From: Aphrocallistes beatrix
Lineage: Eukaryota > Porifera > Hexactinellida > Sceptrulophora > Aphrocallistidae
Direction: 5' to 3'
Length of the DNA: 64,000 nt
NCBI GenBank assembly: GCA_963281255.1
Contig: OY725497.1
Span: forward strand, 2,480,001 to 2,544,000
This document shows positions 55,427-64,000 of this stretch, one piece after another. Below the pieces are notes generated by a model. That model did no database searches. It was given only the letters and a program-made list of their open reading frames with translations, and was not told where the DNA came from. The stretch's first letter is position 1. Each line of letters starts with the position of its first letter. Made by a program: the position numbers and the translations under genes.

Positions 55427-55448
55427 CATCGAGTTTTAATAGTAAGGA
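55010..55448 (-). mobile_element. Helitron-like element, 3'-truncated
   Basis: 5' terminus TCCTTACTATTAAAACTCGA at 55448, (TA)n, CTGTAACGAATTG, and the full middle block; the GC tail is absent. Confidence 0.72.
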
Positions 55449-55499
55449 TATATATATCAAATTGTCGGAAATTTGATGCTGAGCACGAATATGCACGAG

Positions 55500-55735
55500 T
55501 ATGAATAAAAATGATCTGCAATCATTTGGAAGTTTAAATATCCGTTTTCAAAACCGGCGATTTGTATAGTCCGGGGTCAACGACGGTGTCGTACCAATCC
55601 ACTTTCGGATAGTCCGATTTCGGTAAACTTTTAGTATGTCACTCTTAAGACATGATACTACGGAAAAATGCAATAAAACAATTTCTTGCAATTATTTTAG
55701 GGTCATACATCATATTGACCTGACTAATAAGGCCT
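55500..55735 (-). repeat. Dispersed repeat, also at 23380-23640 and 50430-50585
   Basis: Shares ATTTCGGTAAACTTTTAGTATG, AAAACAATTTCTTGCA and GGGGTCAACGACGGTGTCGT with 50430-50585, and the inverted form with 23380-23640. No ends identified. Confidence 0.6.
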
Positions 55736-56166
55736 CAGAGTAACTTGACTAGGGATGCGGTAGAAGATGGTTGTACTAATACATGAGCTGCCTTAAATCA
55801 TTAACAAAGCACAATAGAGCTTAGGAATGTATTACCAGCATATATAAATATGGTGTCAAAGTATCCATATCCATTGTTAAAATTTAGATTAGTCACCATC
55901 TGGTTGCGCAATAGGGTATATTTGTTACAAATCTGGTGATTTTCAGAGGTCGTTTAAGGGCACTTCTGTGTTTTTATTATAAAACCTTTCGCATAGAACT
56001 GAGATGTGAATGGGTTAATACGAAAAATTTGGAATTTTTTCATGGAATGTTGCTACATTCCAGTGTTGCTATGGAAACGTGTTTTGTTCAGTTAGGGTTA
56101 TATCTTGAAAAGCGCGATAGCGAGACATTCAAATGTAATTCCATTTGATAGCCAATATACTATATC

Positions 56167-57726
56167 CATAGCCTACTCTAATAATGCCTCACAGTAGACT
56201 GAAAATCATGGACTAGGGATGAAGTAGTAGCCGAATGGATTAATATACGATTAGCCGAAAATCGTTAACCATGCAGAATAGGCATTAAGAATGTATTACC
56301 AGCATATATAAACATGGTATCAAAGTACATATATCCGTTGGAAAAATTTCGATTAGTCACCATATCATTGCGCAACAGGTCATTCTAAGGAAAATTTTAC
56401 CGATTTCTAAGTTGTTTTAACCCTATTTCTAAATGGTATTAAGGTGTGATTTTTGTGTAGAGCCAAGATTAGCACGAGTTGATTTGAAAAATTGAGAATT
56501 TTTCAATGGAATGTTTTTACATTCCTGCGTTGCTATGGTAAAGCATTTTGGTCAGTTTGGGCCATTTCGTGCAAACTGTATTAACTAGATCTTCAAATTT
56601 GATCGTGTTTGATAGGCAATGGGATACTTCCTATTAGGCGATAATACAACTTGAACTTCTAAATTCAACGAGTTTTGAGTTATGGGTTGATTTTATGAAT
56701 GTGACCAAAGCACTAAATTGTCGCATAACTCTATAGTCTGTGAATTTAGAAGTTTAAAGTGTATTATTACCTAATAGGAAGTTAGCCAATTGCCTATCAA
56801 ATACGATCAAATTTGAAGATCTAGTTCTTACAGTTTGCAGGATATGGCTCAAACTGATCAAAATGCTTTACCATAGTCAGGGTTGGGTTCAAGTACAATT
56901 GTACTTAAGTACTTCTGTACTTAAGTACATTTTTTGAGTACTTGTACTTGTACTTAAGTACTTTCGCCATTTCTTCGTTGTACTTGTAATTGTACTTAAG
57001 TACTTTCCACATTTTTCTAAAGTACTTGTACTTGTACTTAAGTACTTTCTTGTTGTCCTTCACTTTTTATATCAGTAGTATGAAATGAATACTATCAATA
57101 CATTTCCAACACAATATTTATTTTTATTTTATAGTGATACTTAGTACTATATTAGGATTTTGTGTTAGTGTCCCGTACTACATCAACATTCAATTAAATA
57201 AATGTGTGTAATATTTTTTAAACCATTTTGCACTATTAGTACAAGAGATTTATCATAAGTGCTTGGAAAGTACTTGTACTTGTACTTAAGTACTTTCGCC
57301 ATTTTTTCGGTGTACTTGTACTTGTACTTAAGTACTTACAGAAGTACTTGAACCCAACCCTGACCATAGTAACGTTGGAATGTAACAACATTCCATTGAA
57401 AAATTCTAAAATTTTCAAATCAACTCGTACTAATCTTAGTTCTACACAAAAATTATACCTTAATAACATTTAGAAATAGGCTTAAAAAAGCTTAGAAAAT
57501 TGCCAAAATCGTGCTTAAAATGACCTGTTGCGCAATGATATGATGACTAATCGAAATTTTGACAACGGATATATGTACTTTGATGCCATGTTTGTATATG
57601 CTGGTAATACATTCTTAATGCCTATCTTACATGGTTAACGATTTTAGGCTAATCGTGTATTTATCCATTCGGCTATTACCGCATCCTTGGTTATTTTACT
57701 GTGAGGCATTATTAGAGTAGGCTATG
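56167..57726. mobile_element. Foldback C, copy 2, with 7-bp target duplication
   Basis: Inverted ends CATAGCCTACTCTAATAAT, flanked by the exact 7-mer CTATATC (56160-56166, 57727-57733). The arms mirror around ~56690. A hAT-type MITE (56878-57362) interrupts the right arm. Non-coding. Confidence 0.82.
56878..57362. mobile_element. hAT-type MITE full of AAGTACTTGTAC motifs (485 bp)
   Basis: Ends CAGGGTTGGGTTCAAGTAC and complement; exact 8-bp duplication ACCATAGT (56870-56877, 57363-57370). Subterminal GTACTTGTACTTAAGTACTT units repeat on both sides. Confidence 0.88.
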
Positions 57727-58075
57727 CTATATCCTATTAAGTGATAATATAATATATTTGTCTAAATTCAATGGTTTACGAGTTATTAGACAATTTATTA
57801 TATTGGCCACATTTGGCCATTTGTCGAATATCTCGTAAACCATTGAATTTAGACGTCGAAATTATATGATCACTTAATAGGAAATAGCCCATTGGCTATC
57901 AAATGGAATTACATTTGGATGTCTAGCTATCGCGGTTTTCAAGATATAATCCCAACTGATCAAAACACGTTTCCATAGCAACACTGGAATGTAGCAACAT
58001 TCCATGAAAAAATTCCAAATTTTTCGTGTTAACCCATTCACATCTCAGTTCTATGCAGAAAACTTTATAATAAAA

Positions 58076-58203
58076 ACACTTAGAAGTGCCCTTAAACGAC
58101 CTCTGAAAATCACATATATATATATATATCTGTAACGAATTGATTGAAGAAACTGCCGGGCGCAGACACTTAGAAGTGCCCTTAAACGACCTCTGAAAAT
58201 CAC
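58076..58203. repeat. 38-bp direct duplication around a 52-bp Helitron-like start
   Basis: ACACTTAGAAGTGCCCTTAA..TCAC occurs at 58076-58113 and 58166-58203. Between them sits only the beginning of the Helitron-like short family: a (TA)n run, CTGTAACGAATTGATTGAAG, AAACTGCCGGGCGCAG. Confidence 0.85.
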
Positions 58204-58555
58204 CAAATTTGTAACAAATATACCCTATTGCGCAACCAGATGGTGACTAATCTAAATTTTAACAACGGATATGGGTACTTTGACACCATAATTATATATG
58301 CTGGTAATACATTCCTAAGCTCTATTGTGCTACGTTAATGATTTAAGGCAGCTCATGTATTAGTTCAACCATACCGCATCCCTAGTCCCAAATCTGCAAG
58401 TTACTCTGAGGCTTTATATATAGTAGGCTATGAATCAGGTTTGTAACGAAAAAAATGATTGGCATTTTTTCATTTGTTATTAATATTATCATACACTTTT
58501 CTCGACTTATCTAAATGGCAGGAATGATCCCATTGTTTTTAGCAGAAGAATCGGA

Positions 58556-58600
58556 AGAGTCTCTCTCTCTCTCTCTCTCTCTCGAAGAGAGAGAGAGATC
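58556..58600. repeat. CT/GA microsatellite forming a palindrome
   Basis: A (CT)n run followed by CGAA and (GA)n. Confidence 0.8.
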
Positions 58601-58605
58601 GTAGT

Positions 58606-58875
58606 GATCCTCTGGAATTCTATGATCTAGAATTGGTGCAGCGTTTCTGCTTCTCAAGGACAGCAATATTAAGGATTACAGAGATCATAGTTGATCATCT
58701 TCATTCAACTGATAGTACAAGTTTCTTTTGCTCTACAATTTTTGGCATCTGTTACCTTTCTGATTATTTGTGGTGATGGAGTTTACATGAGCCAGCCCTC
58801 AGCTTGTAGGTACATTAGAGCCGTTGCACTTGGACTGCAATCAAAACACTACTCGGGTTGTGTTTGCTATTCATA
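58606..58875 (+). pseudogene. PIF/Harbinger (HARBI1-type) transposase, N-terminal part
   Basis: Encodes DPLEFYDLELVQRFCFSRTA and ILRITEIIVDHL, then after a frame change LQFLASVTFLI, GDGVYMSQPSACRYIRAV. This is the HARBI1 order: xNPLExxxDxExxxRFRFS, LQFLATG, and the VSQPTVxRxIxRV helix-turn-helix. The catalytic DDE domain that should follow is not seen before the next ORF. Confidence 0.65.
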
Positions 58876-59186
58876 ACTTCAGTTGAATTAATCTAAATTT
58901 AGGAGATATCAAAGAGCATAAGTTGTATCTCATGCATTCATAAAATTATATTAAACAAAACACATAAACAACAAGTGTCTGTGCATATGGTAACATGAAA
59001 AGCTAACTAAAACAAAATATAAACACTAGATATGAGAAATACAATAAATTGAACTATATCGACGTTAAGATTTCTGCGCCATTTGGTGTTACAAAAATAA
59101 ATGGTGTAATTTGTGGTTATGGTAACTCGGCGTCCTCCCGTGTATATAAATTGCTACTGAGTACTTGCATTATCAATACCAAACAA

Positions 59187-59868
59187 ATGGACAAACCCCG
59201 CAAAGGAAATTGGGTCAGAGAAGAAGAGCGTAGTCTTATTAACGAAATTGAATCAGCAGTTGAGATTTTGAAAGGCTTAGGAAATTCTGCTGACAAAAAC
59301 AAATCTGGAGAGACAAACTCAATCCAGTGCATGGCAATGGTAGAGCTAAGACATTAGGAAAAATGGACCAACCTAAAGCTAAATGCAAAGTCCAAAGTTG
59401 ATGCAAGCTTTAGGGAAGCCAGAAATACTGGAGGGAGTACAAACACTGTGACTGGTAGAAGACGAGGACATGCAAATTATATCAGCAGATATGTTTTAAA
59501 ACACTCCAGCTTTTATCTGAATTTCAGGTACTGTTGATATTTTCAAGCACCTGCTGAGAACAATGAAATTCCAATAGCATCAACAGTATCAGCTGCAGGT
59601 CTCGTTGAATTTGAAGGTACTCCAATTTTAGAGTCTCCAGAAGTTGAAATCCCGACAACATATAAGACATCAAAGAAAAGTCAGAAGAGAAGGCGAACTG
59701 TTGATGAGCAAGATGATTCAGTCGAGTTCTTAAAGGCTGCAGACTTACTTCCATTACAACAGGTTTTGTTCCAACAGATGGCTGTATTCTAAGCACAGCT
59801 ACAGTTGATAGAAGCACAGAGGGACTATTATAAATTGAAACGTCAGAGACTGTTAGAAAAATCATTGT
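59187..59868 (+). pseudogene. Myb/SANT-like partner protein of a Harbinger element
   Basis: MDKPRKGNWVREEERSLINEI starts a Myb/SANT-like domain. After an in-frame stop at ~59355 the sequence goes on with KWTNLKLNAKSKVD, REARNTGGSTNTVTGRRRGH, an acidic region, KTSKKSQKRRRTVDE and a C-terminal helix LIEAQRDYYKLKRQRLLEKS. Harbinger elements carry two genes, a transposase and such a Myb-like protein that imports and targets it. Lying ~300 bp after a HARBI1-type fragment supports this. Stops mark it as a relic. Confidence 0.65.
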
Positions 59869-59970
59869 AAATAGGAAAATCTTAAGATCAAAGTGATTAT
59901 TGTCAGCCATGTGAATCAACATATAAAGCCTATCTCTATAATTATGCATGTTAGAATGAGTGTAAGATTA

Positions 59971-61433
59971 CAGTCTGTCCCATAATTATTGAGAAAATGT
60001 TTAATTGAATATCCATAGTATTTGAAACGAAATTTCAATACCTATTCATCTAAATCTTAGATATTCCTCTATTTGATGGATATTTTTCTATAATTAGTAT
60101 GGTATAAACTTATTTTTTTTAAATTGTGCAAAAATATGTGATGCGTCATCATTACTTAGCACTATCTGACTAATGTTAGTTTGTTGTGAATTTCTAAAGA
60201 GCTTAGATACACTAGTTATTGAGATGTCTCAAGTTTCAAAGAGGAATGAAATTCGAACCCTCTGGACCTCAAAGATATACAAACCGAAACAAATTAGCCG
60301 AGCACTCGACGTTTCCTTAGCGACAGTCTACCGTGTAATTCGCCGAATTTCAGAACAACAGTCACTAGATCACCTTCGTGGTGCAGGAAGACCGGCTATA
60401 GTCTATCAGGCGATTAAGAAAAGTGTGGTTAAGCAAATCGAGATGATCCAAAGGTCTCCATTCGCGAAATTACCTTGTTCAGCTAGCAAAACAAGCGTCC
60501 ATCGTTGTCTTAAAAAGTTGGATTATTCAAAGCCTTTTCCGAAGAAAGTTCCCATGTTGTCTGAGACAAATCGTATTAAACGTCTAGATTGGGCAAGAAC
60601 TAGTATAGACAGACTGTGGAATCAAGCAATTTTCGCGGATGAAGCATCCTTTTGGCTTTTTGGTGGCTCAGTGAGGATGTGGACTAAGAATAGTGAATTC
60701 AGAGTTGCCCCCACTGTTAGCATAGTGCAAAGATCAATATTTGGGCCGGATTTTCTTCAATGGGGACATTCCCACTCTGTATTTTCGAACACAATATGAA
60801 CGGTGAATTCTTTGTGAAGATTCTAGAGGTTCATTTACTGGCGCAAGCAAATGTTTTTCATGAAAGAAATTGGTTTTTGGTACAGGATAATGATCCCAAA
60901 CACCCTTGTAAGAAGGCAAGGGATTGGATGCAGCAAAATATGCCTCAAAACACCTTTGGTTGGCCAAGTCAGAGTCCTGATATCAATCCAATAGAGAATC
61001 TACGTATTCGGATGGATAAAGCATAACCTTAGTAGAGATTGACCAAGAACAAAATCAGACCTTAACCCACGCTTGCCACAGGAATGTGTTGCGTCATTTC
61101 CGGTTTAAGCCATTTTCAATGGGGAAGCCATACAAGTTTGGGGTTACTACTATAAATAGAAAAAACAAAAATAAATAGAAAAAAGTGCTTTCAAGGGTTA
61201 ATTAAAGATCGGATTTCTGTCTTATGGGATTCCATAACCCCGGAGCTTTTGGAACCTTACTGGTCTTCAATGCCGAAAAGGTGTCATAAAGTGATCGACA
61301 GCAATGGTAACAAGATAAATTACTGATCATCAGACACATATAGTAATATTCTGCTTAAAATTTAATAATGGAATTGAATAATTGATATTCATTTTAGTAC
61401 TTAGGTGATTCTCAATAATTACGGGACAGACTG
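59971..61433 (+). mobile_element. Tc1-like transposon (1463 bp), ends intact
   Basis: Inverted ends CAGTCTGTCCCRTAATTATT (about 26 bp, one mismatch), flanked by TA (59969-59970, 61434-61435). It contains one Tc1-type transposase with a single obvious frameshift. Confidence 0.9.
60224..61026 (+). pseudogene. Tc1-like transposase, one frameshift
   Basis: Starts MSQVSKRNEIRTLWTSKIYK; two HTH segments (ISRALDVSLATVYRVIRR; SKTSVHRCLKKLDY) with a GRP spacer (GAGRPA). First catalytic Asp in FADEASFWLF; after a -1 shift near 60755-60790 come QDNDPKHPCKK (second Asp) and WPSQSPDINPIENL (Glu), with 35 residues between second Asp and Glu (DD35E rather than the usual DD34E). Stop at 61024-61026, a little short of usual Tc1 length. 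Same subfamily as the relic at 52788. Confidence 0.85.
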
Positions 61434-61435
61434 TA

Positions 61436-62690
61436 TATAATCAATGTATGTATGTTTGTTTATTTATACAAACCTAAGAAGAATTTGCACGAATTATAGC
61501 ATGTGATACATGTTGTGATGTCATTAAAAATGTTTAAAAATATTTATATTTTATTTGAAATCTAATATCAATCAAGGTAGATTAAATATTAGATGGAAGT
61601 AAGTTGAACAACATTTATGTAGTAATTAGTGAAAATCGAATCAATTACAATACTTAAGACACCTCCCTAGTTTGCTTAAAGTTCGGTCTTAAAATTGAAC
61701 TTAAATCTTAGTGAATACGACTTAAGATCGAAATTAAGACTTAAGAACTAAGATCGATCTTAAGTCTTTAGTGAATTAGTGAATGACCCCTGGTAGTCAT
61801 GAAATAAATAAAAATTTATATGTAAGAACATTTTGTCGCGATTAAGCACCCTATTACCGAAAATGTTTTGTATAGCCAAAAGTGGCTCGACTAAACAGTG
61901 ACCCTATTAATCGGAGTCGACTGTATATACTACTCGATGAGAAAAAAAATTTAATTTTGTTCACCTGTGTAATTTGATCCATAATTATTGGCAATCAACG
62001 TTCAAATGAAACATTGAAATCTCGAAAACCGTCAAAATATGTCTAACTGCAAGCCATGTCGAATGTATGACCCATTCAATAATCATTTATGCTCATGTAC
62101 CTGAAATATATGGTGATACTGATTACAATAATGGCAGTCTATGAGGAAAAATATTGTTGCGGGCGGTGGGCTGAAATGTTTTCAACTAACAATGGCTTTC
62201 CCAGTCATTATTGAATAAATTACTCCATGGGGTGCGTTTAGTATTTTAAATAAAAATAGAATAATTTGGTATACATAAAATGTGTTTTAAAATATAAATT
62301 ATTAGTAGCCCTAAGGTAGTGATGAAAACACGATATGTTCAATAGTAACGTAGCAAACATAAAATAACTGCACAAGTTCCTTAAATTATTGTATTAATGA
62401 TTCACCTTTCTGTCATGCCCGAGTAAGTACAGTGCATGCGTATGTAATTTTTAATAAACTTAATCAAATATTTCATTATTCTAGCAATTAACCAACTAAT
62501 CAAACTGATTTCAAGGAACTTATTACTTTGGAAATGCATTTATTCTAAAAGGTATATTTTTGTCGACTATTCATTTGAGATTAGATTAGATTATACTGTA
62601 AACTATTTCTTATCCTAATACCACTGAGAATGATGAGAAATATGATACAATGGTTTTGTTATGAAGATAAATGCTGATGCGATCCTTCAG
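61436..62690. other. Intergenic with two repeat fragments
   Basis: A palindrome of CTTAAGATCGAACTTAAG-like motifs at 61660-61790 (ending GTGAATGACCCC) and a right-hand piece of the CAGTCGACTCCG MITE at ~61835-61925. The rest is AT-rich with no supported gene. Confidence 0.5.
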
Positions 62691-62694
62691 AGTG

Positions 62695-62700
62695 TATAAA
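62695..62700 (+). promoter_or_regulatory. TATA box upstream of the SH3_15-repeat gene
   Basis: TATAAA in GTGTATAAATAC, 71 bp before the ATG at 62766, which leaves a start site near 62725 and a short leader. Confidence 0.5.
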
Positions 62701-62765
62701 TACTTGACTGAACGGCAAAATGTAGAACTTTTTACTACTAGGTAAATAATTGAAAAGTGTAATAG

Positions 62766-63770
62766 ATGGACACATTACTGCGAGCCTCACGTATTTTTCA
62801 AACAAGTGGACACAAAACTTTAGGAAAGTCGTCTTCGATGAGTAATCTTGATTTGATTGAAACAAAGAAGATTAAATCAATGAACAGAAATTTGACAAAA
62901 ATAAAAGAACAGCCCTTCTCATTTGGAATTGGAGAAATAGTGAATGTTGTGAATGATATAGATATTGTAGAAAATCTTCAGATGTTACATGGGAGATGGA
63001 TTGAAGATATGAAAATTATATTGGGAAGAGAGGGAGTGGTCAGATCAATATCGTCCAATGGAGATGTTGGAGTGGAGATTGAAGGAGTAAAATGGTTCTT
63101 TCACCCAAAATGCCTGACGAAAGAAAGCTTTGCTGTTGGAGAAACTGTTAAGATGATTGAAAATGAAATTATAGCTAGACGGCTTCAATATGGAATGGGA
63201 GAGTGGAGCAATATCTTTTCAATCATTTTGGGAAAGAGTGGGCAAATAGTAAATATATTTCCTGATGGTAGCGCGGAGGTATTCATTAATGAAAAGTCTT
63301 GGGCATTAAATCCCAAATGCTTAGTGAAGAAGAAAGAATTGATACATTACAAAATAGGTTCAACAGTAAAAATAATTAGAAACAAAGACACCTTACAAAT
63401 GATACAAGGAACTGGAATGTGGAAAGAGGGAATGGATATCACCGCTGGCAAAGTTGGAAAAGTGATTACTTCACATTCAAATGGAGATGTGGACGTATTA
63501 ATAGAAGAAACGACCTGGAAATTTAATTATAAATGTGTTTTCAGTTGCAAAAGGTCATTGGAAAAAGTCAAGATCGGGGACCATGTAATTATAAATGAAA
63601 ATGAAATTTTAGTTCGAAAGATTCAGGAGTTGAATCAACTATGGGTGGAGGCGATGGAAGTGACAGTTGGGAAGAGAGGGATAGTGACCAGATTATATAG
63701 AGACGGAAGTGTAAGAGTAGAAATAGAAGGGAACGATTGGAACTTTTCTCCTGATTGTCTGAACAAATGA
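62766..63770 (+). CDS. Four-repeat mind-bomb-type (SH3_15) protein, 334 aa
   Basis: After a ~50-residue basic/Ser-rich lead, four homologous units of ~65 residues follow at about 52-117, 121-187, 195-258 and 267-332. Each has G-x-x-V-x-(I/V)-(I/V) near its start, LQ-x(3-5)-G-x-W or similar, LGK/VGK-x-G-x-V, (N/D)GD/GS-V-V, W-x-(F/L)-(N/H/S)-P/Y-x-C at its end. This is the pattern of the mind bomb SH3_15 (REP) repeats, which in Mib E3 ligases bind Notch ligand tails. No ankyrin repeats, ZZ or RING are present, and a stop follows the last repeat, so it is not a Mib ortholog. Whether it acts as a stand-alone binder is inference. The ATG is supported by an upstream TATA box; codon use and frame are clean. 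Possible short AATATA-type poly(A) signal near 63790. Confidence 0.8.
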   Translation: MDTLLRASRIFQTSGHKTLGKSSSMSNLDLIETKKIKSMNRNLTKIKEQPFSFGIGEIVNVVNDIDIVENLQMLHGRWIEDMKIILGREGVVRSISSNGDVGVEIEGVKWFFHPKCLTKESFAVGETVKMIENEIIARRLQYGMGEWSNIFSIILGKSGQIVNIFPDGSAEVFINEKSWALNPKCLVKKKELIHYKIGSTVKIIRNKDTLQMIQGTGMWKEGMDITAGKVGKVITSHSNGDVDVLIEETTWKFNYKCVFSCKRSLEKVKIGDHVIINENEILVRKIQELNQLWVEAMEVTVGKRGIVTRLYRDGSVRVEIEGNDWNFSPDCLNK

Positions 63771-64000
63771 ATGAATTATTTTTGTTTCAATATAAATTCC
63801 AAGAGATCAGTCTCACATATTTGGTACAAGTGAAACTGTATACCGACTTTCGCCAAATTAGGGTCGGGCGGTTTAAAATGAACGCGAAAATTAGCCCCGG
63901 GGCATAGACGCCAAACTATTAAAAAATCTTGTTTAAACGGGGCCAAATACGGATAAATATTTTAAAGGTCTTACATGTATTCAGATTATTAGACGAGCGT
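63771..64000. other. 3' flank, no further feature
   Basis: Non-coding; no element ends recognised before the window edge. Confidence 0.4.

Larger units (their letters stand above)
55740..58426. mobile_element. Outer foldback, split by an inner foldback
   Basis: The left arm 55740-56159 mirrors 57860-58412 (GCCTCAGAGTAACTTG, ACTAGGGATGCGGTA, GGTCGTTTAAGGGCACTTCT). Its right end CATAGCCTACTATATATAA resembles that of foldback C. The element was opened near its centre by foldback C copy 2 (56167-57726). The left extreme is replaced by another repeat. Confidence 0.75.

Overview
The window is AT-rich animal DNA, from an invertebrate genome crowded with transposons. The evidence is an intron-bounded TOPBP1-like exon, a mind-bomb-type repeat protein, THAP domains, splice-site-like junctions and a dense mix of eukaryotic transposon families (Helitron, Tigger/pogo, mariner, Tc1, hAT-type, PIF/Harbinger, TTAA-type and a Transib/RAG1-like element). 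I cannot name the species or phylum from sequence alone. Host-gene content is low: a THAP ORF (362-1057, -), the large 3' exon of a TOPBP1-like checkpoint gene (3600-6200, +), a possible three-exon gene tail (29290-29711, -) and a single-exon protein of four mind-bomb-type SH3_15 repeats at the right edge (62766-63770, +).

Layout. 0-9 kb: THAP ORF, a hAT-type MITE, the TOPBP1-like exon, then small non-autonomous elements. 9.7-14 kb: a 3' Tigger relic abutting a decayed Helitron (zinc/N-terminal region, Rep region, PIF1-type helicase). 14.3-21 kb: two hAT-type MITEs and a 5-kb non-coding foldback with TTAA ends, itself carrying a second TTAA-type element. 21-25 kb: Helitron-like elements with five 141-bp repeats on either side of a Tigger relic. 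25.5-29.8 kb: a THAP relic between inverted repeats, MITEs and the possible gene tail. 29.8-36.1 kb: a second partial giant foldback and a foldback with 7-bp target duplications. 36.2-41.6 kb: a cluster of Helitron-like repeats, one of which was split by a 3.9-kb Transib/RAG1-like transposon (37655-41563) with an intact 734-residue ORF, ~515-bp terminal inverted repeats and a clean 5-bp target duplication. 42-43.5 kb: an element with hAT-type ends and an 8-bp duplication that carries a mariner transposase. 43.8-50.3 kb: TTAA-type element, tandem and inverted repeats, and a broken PIN-like/CxC protein whose 3' end is duplicated in inverted orientation. 50.6-55.5 kb: tRNA-derived SINE, retroelement scrap, Tc1 relic, Helitron-like elements. 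55.7-58.4 kb: a foldback nested in a foldback, with a hAT MITE inside the inner one. 58.6-61.4 kb: a two-ORF Harbinger relic and an almost intact Tc1 element with TA and inverted ends.

The strongest candidate for something undescribed is the element at 37655-41563. Its protein shows the RAG1/Transib pattern of three acidic residues plus C-x2-C and H-x4-H, and its CAC-starting ends and GC-rich 5-bp duplication fit Transib, but its inverted repeats are far longer than is usual for that group. Most of the remaining non-coding sequence is made of interlocking palindromic repeat families whose boundaries can be read from their own target duplications.
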